From positions 2,418,001 to 2,482,000 of the forward strand of contig NZ_CP027657.1 of the NCBI RefSeq assembly GCF_003008615.1: a stretch of DNA of 64,000 nt. Direction: 5' to 3'. The position numbers were made by a program, and so were the translations under genes. A model generated the notes under the pieces. That model ran no database searches, had not been told where the DNA came from, and saw only the letters and a list, made by a program, of their open reading frames with translations. The first letter of the stretch is position 1; each line of letters opens with the position of its first letter. Origin of the DNA: Pseudomonas mendocina. GTDB taxonomy: Bacteria; Pseudomonadota; Gammaproteobacteria; Pseudomonadales; Pseudomonadaceae. Below, piece after piece: positions 7,517 through 17,973 of the stretch.

Positions 7517-9760
7517 ATGGGCAAGATCGAAACCCCCGACAGCGCCGCTCGCGGCATTCTCAACGTCAGTCGTCGCAGTCTGCTCAAGGGTACCGGCGGT
7601 CTGGCGCTGGGCTTTTTCCTGGCGCCCTTGATGCGCGGTGGCGAGGCGCTGGCGACGACCGCCAGCCAGCCATTCGGCCCCAACGCCTTCGTGCGCATCG
7701 ATAGTGATGGCATGGTGACCGTGTTGGCCAAGCATCTGGAAATGGGCCAGGGCAGTTACACCGGCCTGGCCACGCTGCTGGCCGAAGAGTTGGACGCCGA
7801 TTGGAGCAAGGTGCGGGTGGACGGTGCGCCAGCCGACGCCAAGCTTTACAACAACACGGCCTTCGGCCCGATGCAGGGCACCGGCGGCAGTACCGCGATG
7901 GCCAACTCCTGGGAGCAGATGCGCAACGCTGGCGCTACTGCAAAGGCCATGCTGGTCGCCGCTGCGGCGCAGCGCTGGGGCGTGCCGGCCAGTGAGATCA
8001 GCGTCAGCCAGGGTGTGGTCAGCCACGCCGGTTCGGGACGCCAGGCGGGCTTCGGCGAACTGGTGGATGCCGCTGCGCAACTGTCGGTACCGCAGCAGGT
8101 GCAGCTGAAGGATCCGCAGGACTTCAAGCTGATCGGCAAGCTCGACCTGCGCCGCAAGGACAGCCATGGCAAGACCGATGGCAGCGCCGTCTTCACCCAG
8201 GACTTCAAGCTGCCGGGCATGCTGGTGGCGATGGTTGCCTATCCGCCACGTTTTGGCGGCGTGCCGCGTTCGGTCGATAGCAGCAAGGCCAAGGCCGTGC
8301 GCGATGTGGTCGACGTGGTGGAGTTGCGTGATCTGCCCCATGGCCGCACCGGCGTCGCCGTACTGGCGAAGAACACCTGGGCTGCGCGTCAGGGCCGTGA
8401 TGCGCTGGTGATCGACTGGGACGAAAGCCAGGCATTTACCCTCGGCAGCGAGGAAATCCTTGCCCAATACCGCGAGAGTGCCGGTAAGCCGGGTTTGCCG
8501 GCGACGCGCAATGGCGACGCCGAAGCCGCGTTGGCCAAGGCGGCGAAGGTGGTTGAAGCCGACTACGAATTCCCCTACCTGGCGCATGCGGCGATGGAGC
8601 CGATGAACTGCCTGGTGAAACTATCGGATGACCGCTGCGAGATCTGGAACGGTGAGCAATTCCAGACCGTGGATCAGAACCTCATCGGCGCTTACCTGGG
8701 GCTGCCGCCGGAGAAGATCACGCTGAATCAGCTCTACGCCGGCGGCAGCTTCGGTCGTCGCGCCAGCTCGGTGTCGGATTACCTGCTCGAGGCAGTGGCG
8801 ATCACCAAGGCCGCGCGTGGCAAGGGCGTCGATGCGCCGGTCAAACTGGTCTGGACGCGCGAAGACGATACCCGTGCCGGTTCTTATCGACCGTTGTATC
8901 TGCACCGTGTGCGCATCGGGCTGGACGAGGCGGGCAACCTGCAAGCCTGGCATAACCGCCTGGTCGGCCAGTCGATCATCGCCGGTACTTCACTGGAGGC
9001 CGCGCTGGTGCACGACGGTATCGACCATACCTCGGTCGAGGGTGTCTCCAACCTGTCCTACGCGGTGCCCAACCTGCAGGTGGAGTTGAGCACGCCGACC
9101 AATATCAAGGTGCCGGTGCTGTGGTGGCGTTCGGTGGGCCACACCCATACCGGTTACGTCGCCGAGACCATGATCGACGAAGCCGCCGTTGCCGCCGGCA
9201 AAGACCCTTATGCCTTCCGTGATGCGCTGCTGGAGAAGCATCCGCGCCACCGTGGTGCGCTCAAGCTGGCTGCCGAGCAGGCCGGCTGGGACAAACCGCT
9301 GGCCGCCGGTGCGGATGGCGAGAAACGGGGCCGTGGTATCGCCGTACACGAGTCGTTCGGCTCGTTCGTGGCGCAGGTTGCCGAAGTCACGGTGAAGGCC
9401 GATGGCAGTTATCGCCTGGATCGCGTGGTGTGCGCCGTGGATTGTGGCATCGCCATCAACCCGGACGTGATCAAGGCGCAGATGGAAGGTGGGATCGGCT
9501 TCGCCCTGGCGATGGCTCGGCATAGCGCGATCACCTTGAAGGAGGGGCGTGTCGAGCAATCGAACTTCCACGACTTCCAGGTGCTGCGGATGAACGAGAT
9601 GCCCAAGGTCGAAGTGCACATCGTGCCTTCTGCTGCCAACCCGAGCGGTGTGGGTGAACCGGGCGTGCCGCCGCTGGCACCGGCTCTGGCCAATGCCCTG
9701 TTCGCGGCGACCGGGGTGCGTCTGCGCAAGCTGCCGTTCCCGGCGCAGATCAAGGCCTGA
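7517..9760 (+). CDS. Molybdopterin-binding subunit, isoquinoline 1-oxidoreductase-like
   Basis: Catalytic large subunit (747 residues) of the same two-subunit dehydrogenase. The N-terminus NVSRRSLLKGTGGLALGFF is a twin-arginine signal, so the folded holoenzyme is probably exported to the periplasm. Moco-binding features include AGGSFGRRASS, AMEPMNC and the C-terminal GVGEPGVPPLAPALANALF (Glu of GVGEPG is the usual catalytic base). The ATG at 7517 follows GAGGAGG; a longer open frame reaching back to 7169 overlaps the 2Fe-2S gene in another frame and is not used. Electrons probably go to a cytochrome c, but none is encoded here. XdhC is convergent nearby. Confidence 0.87.
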   Translation: MGKIETPDSAARGILNVSRRSLLKGTGGLALGFFLAPLMRGGEALATTASQPFGPNAFVRIDSDGMVTVLAKHLEMGQGSYTGLATLLAEELDADWSKVRVDGAPADAKLYNNTAFGPMQGTGGSTAMANSWEQMRNAGATAKAMLVAAAAQRWGVPASEISVSQGVVSHAGSGRQAGFGELVDAAAQLSVPQQVQLKDPQDFKLIGKLDLRRKDSHGKTDGSAVFTQDFKLPGMLVAMVAYPPRFGGVPRSVDSSKAKAVRDVVDVVELRDLPHGRTGVAVLAKNTWAARQGRDALVIDWDESQAFTLGSEEILAQYRESAGKPGLPATRNGDAEAALAKAAKVVEADYEFPYLAHAAMEPMNCLVKLSDDRCEIWNGEQFQTVDQNLIGAYLGLPPEKITLNQLYAGGSFGRRASSVSDYLLEAVAITKAARGKGVDAPVKLVWTREDDTRAGSYRPLYLHRVRIGLDEAGNLQAWHNRLVGQSIIAGTSLEAALVHDGIDHTSVEGVSNLSYAVPNLQVELSTPTNIKVPVLWWRSVGHTHTGYVAETMIDEAAVAAGKDPYAFRDALLEKHPRHRGALKLAAEQAGWDKPLAAGADGEKRGRGIAVHESFGSFVAQVAEVTVKADGSYRLDRVVCAVDCGIAINPDVIKAQMEGGIGFALAMARHSAITLKEGRVEQSNFHDFQVLRMNEMPKVEVHIVPSAANPSGVGEPGVPPLAPALANALFAATGVRLRKLPFPAQIKA

Positions 9761-9772
9761 GGCTGGCTGCAG

Positions 9773-9812
9773 CAAACAAAGCGCCCGGGCAACTGCCCGG
9801 GCGCTTTGTTTG
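9773..9812. terminator. Bidirectional rho-independent terminator after the ior-like pair
   Basis: An 18-bp perfect stem (arms 9773-9790 and 9795-9812) with loop AACT. The GC core GCGCCCGGGC is flanked by CAAACAAA / TTTGTTTG, so T-rich tails occur on both strands. It begins 12 bp after the large-subunit stop codon. Confidence 0.8.
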
Positions 9813-9819
9813 TGGGGGC

Positions 9820-10031
9820 TGTGGGAAGCGCTTTAGCGGCGAGATTGCTGCAACGGCGTCGCTGCTAAAGCCCCTCCCACAGGGGTAGATCAGCCGTTTT
9901 CTTATGTAGGAGCCGCTTCAGCGGCGAGCTTTGGCGATGGATCGCGGCTGAAGCCGCTCCTACGAAGGTGGCGAGCAGTATCCCGGGTGTAATCCAGCGC
10001 GTAGGGTGGGCTTCAGCCCACCCTACGCGCT
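9820..10031. repeat. Cluster of three REP-type palindromes
   Basis: Three hairpin-forming elements in about 210 bp: near 9820-9880 (TGTGGGAAGCGCTTTAGCGG with its inverted partner), 9905-9962 (GTAGGAGCCGCTTCAGCGGC with GCTGAAGCCGCTCCTAC) and a perfect 16-4-16 palindrome at 9996-10031 (AGCGCGTAGGGTGGGC and its complement). GGAGC-GCTTCAGC-type repeats are typical Pseudomonas REPs placed between convergent genes. No coding sequence is seen here. Confidence 0.75.
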
Positions 10032-10062
10032 GCAAGTTTGTATCCGGATGCAATCCGGGCGC

Positions 10063-11250
10063 TCAGGAGACGGTCAGTCTCGCTATCGTTTCGAGCTCGC
10101 TGGAGTCTTGCGGGGTCGGCGCATGGATCGCTGCCTGGCGATGCTTGAGCATGCCGCCACTACGTTGATTCAGTGCTGCCGTCATCTCCGCGAGAATCGC
10201 TGTGGCCACGCTCTCCGGCGTGTCGCCGCCGATATCCAGGCCGATGGGGTAGTGCAGGCGTTCCAGCGCTGGCAGTTGTGTGGTCTGCTGGCGTATCTCG
10301 ACAAGTAGGCGTTCGGTACGATCGCGTGGCCCCAGCTGGCCTATATAGGCGGGCTTGCCCTGCAGCACACTGCCCAGCCAGTGACGATCCTGGCTGTAGC
10401 TATGGCTCATGATCGCCACCATCGCGCCGTCGGTGAGATCACTTAACCCGTAGGGCGGACGTGCATCGGCCTGCAACACCCGATCGGCGTCCGGAAAGCG
10501 CTCGGCGCGGGCGAAATGGGCGCGACCGTCCACCACCGTCACATGCCAGTCCAGCAGCTTGGCCATATGACTCAGCGGCTGGGCATCGTGACCGGCGCCG
10601 AAGATCACCAGGCGCCGCTGCGGTGCCAGGTATTCGCAGAACACTTCTACCTCGCCCCTTTCGTCGCGGTAGGTGCGTAACGAGGAGCGGCACTGCGCCA
10701 AGGTGTCGGCCAGGTCGGTACGTACCTGTACATCGAGCGCGGGTTCGATCAAGCGGCCGCTGTCGTGCAGCGACGGGTGCAGTGACAGGCGATCGCCCAC
10801 CCGCACGCGTGCGTTGCGGTAGCTGGCGATCACCGTGGCCACGGCGCCGGCCTGGCCGCTATCGCGCACCTGGCGTAGCAGGTCGAGTACGGGCAGCGGT
10901 TTTTCAGGGCTGTGACGCTCGAGCAGTACGTGCACGGTGCCATTGCAGCCAAGGCCGAAGGTCAGTGCGGCGTCCTGATCGTCATCGTCGTCCTGGGTCG
11001 CGGTGCTGTAGCGGCGTACCACCGCTTCGCCGCTATCGGTCAGCCACCAGGCCTTCTTCGCCACCTCTGACTCCAGGCAGCCACCGCTGATGGTGCCCAC
11101 CGTGCCGCCGTAGAGTGGGATCAGCATGCGCGCGCCGGGACGGCGATAGGCCGAGCCTTCGACCTTGACCACCGTGGCGAGCACGGCCTGGCCGTTTTCG
11201 CGTTCGAGCGCGGTGACGGCGCTGAGCAGGGCGCTGGTTCCCGACAGCAT
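10063..11250 (-). CDS. xdhC: XdhC/CoxI-family molybdenum cofactor insertion factor
   Basis: Members of this family bind the molybdenum cofactor, help sulfurate it and insert it into xanthine oxidase-family enzymes. The N-terminal XdhC/CoxI domain shows VVKVEGSAYRRPGARML and TVGTISGGCLESEVAKKA. The C-terminal Rossmann-like domain shows RRLVIFGAGHDAQPLSHMA. The 395-residue length is somewhat long, and an acidic DDDDDQD insert sits near residue 90. It is convergent with the ior-like pair, whose large subunit is its probable client. It could also serve other Moco enzymes. Confidence 0.85.
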   Translation of the reverse strand: MLSGTSALLSAVTALERENGQAVLATVVKVEGSAYRRPGARMLIPLYGGTVGTISGGCLESEVAKKAWWLTDSGEAVVRRYSTATQDDDDDQDAALTFGLGCNGTVHVLLERHSPEKPLPVLDLLRQVRDSGQAGAVATVIASYRNARVRVGDRLSLHPSLHDSGRLIEPALDVQVRTDLADTLAQCRSSLRTYRDERGEVEVFCEYLAPQRRLVIFGAGHDAQPLSHMAKLLDWHVTVVDGRAHFARAERFPDADRVLQADARPPYGLSDLTDGAMVAIMSHSYSQDRHWLGSVLQGKPAYIGQLGPRDRTERLLVEIRQQTTQLPALERLHYPIGLDIGGDTPESVATAILAEMTAALNQRSGGMLKHRQAAIHAPTPQDSSELETIARLTVS

Positions 11251-11321
11251 AGGTTTCTCCCAGGCAGGTTTTGTTGGAGCGATCCCAGGGTGGCAATGTC
11301 CCGCATGTCAGTTAAGAAGGG

Positions 11322-12296
11322 TTAGGCCGATCCTGCGAGATTCTTGCCCGATCCTGTGCTGCCGTTCTGGAAGCGTGCTTCCAGCTCGGCGATAGTTGCC
11401 CGTTCGCTGCGAATGAAGTCAACGAATGCCTGCGCCACGGGTGATAGCCGCCGTCCACGGATATTCACCACGCACCAGCTGCGTTGCAGCGGCAGCTCAG
11501 CTACTGGCAGCTCGCGCAGCAGGCCGTGTTGTAACTCCAGACGCACGGCATGACGCGGCAGCATTGCCAGGCCAAGCCCTGCCAGTACGGCCTCGCGCTG
11601 GGATTCCAGTGAGCCGATTTCCAGAACCTGTGGGAAGTGCGCGCGCTTCTGATGGCAGTATTCCTCGCAGGCACGGCGGGTGCCCGAGCCGGTTTCGCGA
11701 ATCAGCAGCGGGTAACTGGTGAGATCCTGCAGTTGCAGACTTCCTTCCACGCATAGCGGGTGATCCGGCGAGGCGACGGCTATGATCGGGTTGTTGAGAA
11801 AAGGCAGGAAGTCCAGCGCCATGTCCTGTGGCACCTGGCTCATGATCATCAGGTCGTCGCGGCTCAGGGTCAGGCGGCGTACGACCAGGCTGTGATTGAC
11901 CACCGTGAGGTTCAAGCTGACTTCGGGGTAACGCTGGCGAAATTCGGCGAACAGGTGGGGAATGAAGTACTTGGCGCTGGATTCGACGCACAGATTGAGC
12001 TGGCCTTGCAGCGACCCCTGCAAGTCCGACAGCTGCATGTCCAGGCTTTCCAGGCGACCGAATATGTCGCTGCTGGCGCGACGCAGGGCTTCGGCGGCTT
12101 CGGTCAGGTAGAGCTTCTTGCCGACGTACTCGAACAGCGGCTGACCGACCAGCTCTTCCAGCTGGCGAATTTGCAGGCTCACGGCCGGCTGAGTGAGCGC
12201 CATTTCGTCTGCGGCGCGGCTATAGGAGCCGTGTTCGCATACGGCGCGGAACACCTGCAGCTGGCGCAATGTCATGCGCAGCAGGGTTTTACGCAC
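11322..12296 (-). CDS. pycR: LysR-family regulator of pyruvate carboxylase (PycR-like)
   Basis: A 324-residue LysR regulator with an N-terminal winged helix (LRQLQVFRAVCEHGSYSRAA, then LTQPAVSLQIRQLEELVG) and a substrate-binding effector domain (residues about 100-300). It is divergent from pycA, and this arrangement equals the P. aeruginosa pycR-pycA-pycB locus (PA5437-PA5435, from memory). The intergenic region is AT-rich and contains dyads suited to LysR binding. MRKTLLRMTLRQLQ allows two starts, 12296 or the internal ATG at 12275; the first is used. Effector unknown. Confidence 0.82.
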   Translation of the reverse strand: MRKTLLRMTLRQLQVFRAVCEHGSYSRAADEMALTQPAVSLQIRQLEELVGQPLFEYVGKKLYLTEAAEALRRASSDIFGRLESLDMQLSDLQGSLQGQLNLCVESSAKYFIPHLFAEFRQRYPEVSLNLTVVNHSLVVRRLTLSRDDLMIMSQVPQDMALDFLPFLNNPIIAVASPDHPLCVEGSLQLQDLTSYPLLIRETGSGTRRACEEYCHQKRAHFPQVLEIGSLESQREAVLAGLGLAMLPRHAVRLELQHGLLRELPVAELPLQRSWCVVNIRGRRLSPVAQAFVDFIRSERATIAELEARFQNGSTGSGKNLAGSA

Positions 12297-12310
12297 GATT
12301 TCGTCCCCTT

Positions 12311-12358
12311 GTGATCAATCTATAAGTAATTGCTTATGGCTGATCAAATAATTATTGA
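12311..12358. promoter_or_regulatory. Divergent pycR / pycA control region with nested dyads
   Basis: An AT-rich stretch between the divergent genes holds ATAAGTAATTGCTTAT (12322-12337), a 5-6-5 inverted repeat, flanked by two TGATCA palindromes at 12312-12317 and 12341-12346. The layout suits a LysR dimer-of-dimers site covering both promoters. No binding data are available to me. Confidence 0.4.
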
Positions 12359-12448
12359 TTTTAGTTAATTCGTCTAGCCGGCTAGGTTAGCGGGGCGTTC
12401 GGCGTACTGGCCGCCGCCCCTGACAGCTTTGCGCTGAGGATTCGAACC

Positions 12449-13864
<1,416 letters not shown>

Positions 13865-13872
13865 GGGACATC

Positions 13873-15681
13873 ATGAGCAAGAAGATCACCGTTACCGATA
13901 CCGTCCTGCGCGATGCCCACCAGTCGCTGCTGGCCACGCGCATGCGCACCGAAGACATGCTGCCGATCTGCGACAAGCTCGACCGTGTCGGCTACTGGTC
14001 GCTGGAAGTCTGGGGTGGCGCCACCTTCGACGCCTGCGTTCGCTTCCTCAAGGAAGACCCGTGGGAGCGTCTGCGCCAGCTCAAGGCCGCGCTGCCCAAC
14101 ACCCGTTTGCAGATGCTCCTGCGCGGGCAGAACCTGCTCGGCTACCGCCACTACAGCGATGACGTGGTCAAGGCGTTCGTGGCCAAGGCGGCGGTCAACG
14201 GCATCGACGTGTTTCGCATCTTCGACGCGATGAACGACGTGCGTAACCTGCGCGTGGCCATCGAGGCGGTCAAGGCCGCCGGCAAGCACGCCCAGGGCAC
14301 CATCGCCTACACCACCAGCCCGGTGCACACCACCGAAGCCTTCGTCGCCCAGGCCAAGGCCATGCAGGCGATGGGAATCGACTCCATCGCCATCAAGGAC
14401 ATGGCCGGCCTGCTCACACCGTACGCCACCTTCGCACTGGTCAAGGCACTGAAGAGCGAAGTCGACCTGCCGGTGTTCATTCACAGCCACGACACCGCCG
14501 GCCTCGGCGCCATGTGCCAGCTCAAGGCCATCGAAGCCGGTGCCGACCATATCGACACCGCCATCTCCAGCCTGGCCTGGGGCACCAGCCATCCGGGCAC
14601 CGAGTCGATGGTCGCCGCGCTCAAGGGCAGCGAATTCGATACCGGCCTCGATCTGGAGCTGATCCAGGAGATCGGCATGTACTTCCACGCCGTGCGCAAG
14701 AAGTACCACCAGTTCGAGAGCGAGTTCACCGGCGTGGATACTCGCGTGCAGGTCAACCAGGTGCCGGGCGGGATGATTTCCAACCTGGCCAACCAGCTCA
14801 AGGAGCAGGGTGCGCTGAACCGCATGAACGAAGTGCTGGAAGAGATTCCGCGCGTGCGTGCCGACCTCGGTTTCCCGCCACTGGTAACGCCGACTTCGCA
14901 GATCGTCGGCACCCAGGCGTTCTTCAACGTGCTGGCCGGCGAGCGCTACAAGACCATCACCAACGAGGTGAAGCTGTACCTGCAAGGCCGCTACGGCAAG
15001 GCCCCAGGCAAGGTCGACGAGCAACTGCGCAAGCAGGCCATCGGCAGCGAGGAAGTGATCGACGTGCGTCCGGCTGACTTGATCAAGCCCGAGCTGGCGC
15101 GCCTGCGTGAAGAGATCGGCAGCCTGGCCAAGTCCGAAGAGGACGTGCTGACCTTCGCCATGTTCCCCGATATCGGGCGCAAGTTCCTCGAAGAGCGCGC
15201 GGCGGGCACCCTCAAGCCGGAAGAGTTGCTGCCCATGCCGAACGGCCAGGGCGCTGCGCCGGTCGGCGGCGAAGGTGTACCGACCGAGTTCGTGGTCGAT
15301 GTGCATGGCGAGAGCTACCGCGTGGACATCACCGGCGTCGGTGTGAAGGGCGACGGCAAGCGCCATTTCTACCTGTCCATCGACGGTATGCCGGAAGAAG
15401 TGGTGTTCGAGCCGCTCAACGATTTCGTTGCAGGTGCCGGTGGCAAGCGCAAGCAGGCCAGCGCACCGGGCGATGTGTCCACCACCATGCCGGGCAACAT
15501 CGTCGATGTGCTGGTCAAGGAAGGTGACACGGTCAAGGCCGGTCAGGCAGTACTGATCACCGAAGCGATGAAAATGGAAACCGAAGTGCAGGCGCCGGTT
15601 GCCGGCAAGGTCAAGGCCGTTCACGTGGCCAAGGGCGACCGCGTCAACCCAGGCGAAGTACTGGTGGAAATCGAAGGTTAA
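13873..15681 (+). CDS. pycB: Pyruvate carboxylase subunit B (carboxyltransferase + biotin carrier)
   Basis: Transfers the carboxyl group from biotin to pyruvate. Residues 1-290 form the HMGL-type carboxyltransferase barrel (TVTDTVLRDAHQSLLATRMR, metal ligands in FIHSHDTAGLG). A conserved linker domain follows. The C-terminal biotinyl domain carries EAMKMETE, with the biotinylated lysine at residue 567 of 602. Often annotated oadA, but no sodium-pump subunits (oadB/oadG) are near, so it should act in pyruvate carboxylation. It is co-transcribed with pycA and followed by two terminator hairpins. Confidence 0.93.
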   Translation: MSKKITVTDTVLRDAHQSLLATRMRTEDMLPICDKLDRVGYWSLEVWGGATFDACVRFLKEDPWERLRQLKAALPNTRLQMLLRGQNLLGYRHYSDDVVKAFVAKAAVNGIDVFRIFDAMNDVRNLRVAIEAVKAAGKHAQGTIAYTTSPVHTTEAFVAQAKAMQAMGIDSIAIKDMAGLLTPYATFALVKALKSEVDLPVFIHSHDTAGLGAMCQLKAIEAGADHIDTAISSLAWGTSHPGTESMVAALKGSEFDTGLDLELIQEIGMYFHAVRKKYHQFESEFTGVDTRVQVNQVPGGMISNLANQLKEQGALNRMNEVLEEIPRVRADLGFPPLVTPTSQIVGTQAFFNVLAGERYKTITNEVKLYLQGRYGKAPGKVDEQLRKQAIGSEEVIDVRPADLIKPELARLREEIGSLAKSEEDVLTFAMFPDIGRKFLEERAAGTLKPEELLPMPNGQGAAPVGGEGVPTEFVVDVHGESYRVDITGVGVKGDGKRHFYLSIDGMPEEVVFEPLNDFVAGAGGKRKQASAPGDVSTTMPGNIVDVLVKEGDTVKAGQAVLITEAMKMETEVQAPVAGKVKAVHVAKGDRVNPGEVLVEIEG

Positions 15682-15688
15682 CCTCTAT

Positions 15689-15745
15689 GGAGCCCGGCCT
15701 GTTGGATGGGCAAATTTGACGGGGCGTAACCCGGGCTCCTTTTTT
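15689..15745 (+). terminator. Rho-independent terminator of pycAB (first hairpin)
   Basis: GGAGCCCGG (15689-15697) pairs with CCGGGCTCC (15731-15739), followed by a T run (15740-15745). The loop is long (33 nt), so this may also be a degenerate repeat. Confidence 0.6.
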
Positions 15746-15788
15746 ATTCACTGGCGTCTCATTTGAGGCGCCATAGGGTTTGAGACCC

Positions 15789-15812
15789 AGGAGCCGTAAG
15801 GCTCCTTTTTTT
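15789..15812 (+). terminator. Rho-independent terminator (second hairpin)
   Basis: AGGAGCC, loop GTAA, GGCTCCT and a T run to 15812. A compact, strong terminator about 110 bp after pycB that insulates it from the convergent carbonic anhydrase gene. Confidence 0.8.
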
Positions 15813-15931
15813 ACCTCAGTTCTCTGGCCATGCCCCAGGTGCGTGAGCACAGCGCGGGCGATCAGCACCGCTGGCGCGGGGCATGGCCCTTTCCTTCAGC
15901 CGGCCGGAGCCCAGACTCCGGCCGGCGCGTT

Positions 15932-16660
15932 TCAGGCCTGTGGAAAACGTGCGCGCGGCGTAGCCATCGGGATCTTGTCGCCATCGAGCGGCAGGAAGCT
16001 GCCCAGCTCGGCGTCGTAGGCCTTGATCTGGCTGGTTTCGATGTCATACACCCAGCCATGGATGAACAGCTGCCCGCGCGCCAGCTTGGCGGCCACCGAC
16101 GGGTGCGTGCACAGGTGGTTGAGTTGCGCCACTACGTTCTCTTCGGTGAGTACGGCCAGGGCTTCCTTGTCGTCGCTGCAGTTGCAGTTCTCTGCCACGA
16201 CGGTGCGCGCCACCTCGGCATGGCGCAGCCAGGCTTTTACCGTGGGCATGGTTTCCAGCGACGCGGGGTTGAGTACGGCTTTCATCGCGCCGCAGTCGGA
16301 GTGGCCGCACACGACGATGTGCTGCACGCCCAGGGCCATCACCGCGTATTCGATGGCGGTGGAGACGCCGCCCATCATCTGCCCGTAGGCCGGCACCACG
16401 TTACCGACGTTGCGGTTGACGAACAGGTCGCCGGGCGAGCTTTGGGTGATCAGTTCCGGCACCACGCGCGAGTCGGCGCAGGTGATGAACATGGCGCGGG
16501 GGTTCTGGGCGGTGGCGAGCTTCTTGAATAGCTCTTCCTGCTGGGGGAAGACCTCGTTGCGAAAGCGCTTGAAGCCATCGACGATGCTGTGCAGCGCCTG
16601 CTCGGCGGTCTCGTTGCCCTCGTGGGTCTGAAGCGGAATCACCTGGTGTTTGTAAGGCAT
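15932..16660 (-). CDS. Beta-class carbonic anhydrase
   Basis: Interconverts CO2 and bicarbonate; the product can feed pyruvate carboxylase encoded next door. Zinc and active-site residues are present: C61, D63 and R65 (FITCADSRVVPE), H120 and C123 (VVCGHSDCGAMKAV). The 242-residue length and sequence resemble P. aeruginosa psCA1. No signal peptide, so cytoplasmic. It is convergent with pycAB. A second, unrelated gamma-class homolog lies at 23118-23660. Confidence 0.93.
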   Translation of the reverse strand: MPYKHQVIPLQTHEGNETAEQALHSIVDGFKRFRNEVFPQQEELFKKLATAQNPRAMFITCADSRVVPELITQSSPGDLFVNRNVGNVVPAYGQMMGGVSTAIEYAVMALGVQHIVVCGHSDCGAMKAVLNPASLETMPTVKAWLRHAEVARTVVAENCNCSDDKEALAVLTEENVVAQLNHLCTHPSVAAKLARGQLFIHGWVYDIETSQIKAYDAELGSFLPLDGDKIPMATPRARFPQA

Positions 16661-16839
16661 GCCCTGAACCTCTTTGTTAGCTGAAAATACGCTGCTAGAA
16701 CGACTGTCGCTGCGCTGTGCGAGTCACACGGCAAGTTTCTCCTGCGCCAGACGGCGCGACAACCAGCAGATATTTGCAATTGATGCACAGCTTCAGCGGT
16801 CGGGTGGGTGGCTTTTAGAGGGCTGAGCGGGGCGTGCGT

Positions 16840-17901
16840 TCAGAGCAGGCTCAATTGCGCGCCCGGTGGGCAGAACTGCGAACAGTCCAGCATCACGCTG
16901 CCGCGCCGATCCAGACCGAGCTTGCGCCGTGCCAGGCGAAAGCGTTGTTCCAGCAGATCAGCGAACTGGCCCTCACCGCGCATGCGGCTGCCGAAGCGGC
17001 TGTCGTAGTTCTTGCCGCCGCGGCTCTGGCGAATCAGGCTCATCACATGGGCAGCGCGATCCGGAAAGTGCACCTGCAACCATTCCTCGAACAACCCGGC
17101 GATCTCCAGCGGCAGGCGCAGCAGCACGTAACCGGCCGAGCGGGCGCCGGCATCACGGGCGGCTTCGAGCAGCGCCTCCAGTTCCATGTCGTTGATCATG
17201 GGAATCATCGGTGCGCAGATGGCGCTGACCGGCACGCCAGCCTCGTGCAGGGTGCGCATGGCGCGCAGGCGCGCCGCAGGTGTGGCGGTACGCGGTTCCA
17301 TGATGCGTTTGAGCTCGTCATCCAGGGTGGTCAGGCTGAAGGCCACGCTGACCAGGTTGTGGCTGGCCAGCTCGCTGAGAAGGTCGAGGTCGCGCAGGAT
17401 CAACGAGCCCTTGGTGATGATGTGCAGCGGGTGCTTGTAGCGCAGCAGAATTTCCAGGGCCTGGCGGGTCAGGCGCTGTTCGCGTTCGATGGGTTGATAG
17501 GCGTCGGTGTTGATGCCCAGGGCAATGGGCTGCGGCACGTAGCCAGGTTTCTGCAGCTGTTCTTCCAGGCGCTCGGCGAGGTTGGTCTTGGCGATCAGCC
17601 GGGTTTCGAAGTCGATGCCGGGTGACATGTCCCAATAGGCGTGAGTCGGCCGGGCGAAGCAGTAGATGCAGCCATGCTCACAGCCGCGGTAAGGATTCAC
17701 CGAACGGTCGAAGCCGACATCCGGCGAATTGTTGCGGGTGATCGCCGTCTTCGCCTTCTCCTGGCGCACTTCGGTGGCGCGACTGTGCGGCGTCTCGTCC
17801 TGATACCAGCCATCATCTTCCTGCTGCGAGCGGGTGGGCGCATAGCGGTTGTGCGGATTGCTGGCGGTGCCGCGACCGCGCGGCGGCAGGTTCAGGGACA
17901 T
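16840..17901 (-). CDS. Radical SAM protein of the PA0069 / SplB-like family, SOS-controlled
   Basis: A 353-residue protein with the radical SAM cluster C74-x3-C78-x2-C81 (YRGCEHGCIYCFARP). Distantly related to spore photoproduct lyase; its substrate is not known. The start at 17901 (MSLNLPPRG) is preceded by GGAG with 8-nt spacing, better than the upstream ATG at 17910. An excellent LexA box lies 16 bp upstream of the start, consistent with the reported LexA control of PA0069 in P. aeruginosa. A role in DNA repair is a reasonable inference. Confidence 0.85.
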   Translation of the reverse strand: MSLNLPPRGRGTASNPHNRYAPTRSQQEDDGWYQDETPHSRATEVRQEKAKTAITRNNSPDVGFDRSVNPYRGCEHGCIYCFARPTHAYWDMSPGIDFETRLIAKTNLAERLEEQLQKPGYVPQPIALGINTDAYQPIEREQRLTRQALEILLRYKHPLHIITKGSLILRDLDLLSELASHNLVSVAFSLTTLDDELKRIMEPRTATPAARLRAMRTLHEAGVPVSAICAPMIPMINDMELEALLEAARDAGARSAGYVLLRLPLEIAGLFEEWLQVHFPDRAAHVMSLIRQSRGGKNYDSRFGSRMRGEGQFADLLEQRFRLARRKLGLDRRGSVMLDCSQFCPPGAQLSLL

Positions 17902-17916
17902 GTGAAACACTCCATA

Positions 17917-17936
17917 TACTGTATGTATGAACAGTA
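17917..17936. promoter_or_regulatory. LexA (SOS) box upstream of the radical SAM gene
   Basis: TACTGTATGTATGAACAGTA fits the CTGT-N8-ACAG rule and most of the extended TACTGTATATATATACAGTA consensus. The dyad covers where the promoter of the minus-strand gene should be. The gene on its other side (17974-18480) points toward the box from the same strand, so only the radical SAM gene is an obvious target. Confidence 0.85.
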
Positions 17937-17973
17937 TATGGGTTGTCCTATCCGCGCCAGTGCTTCGCGCCTT

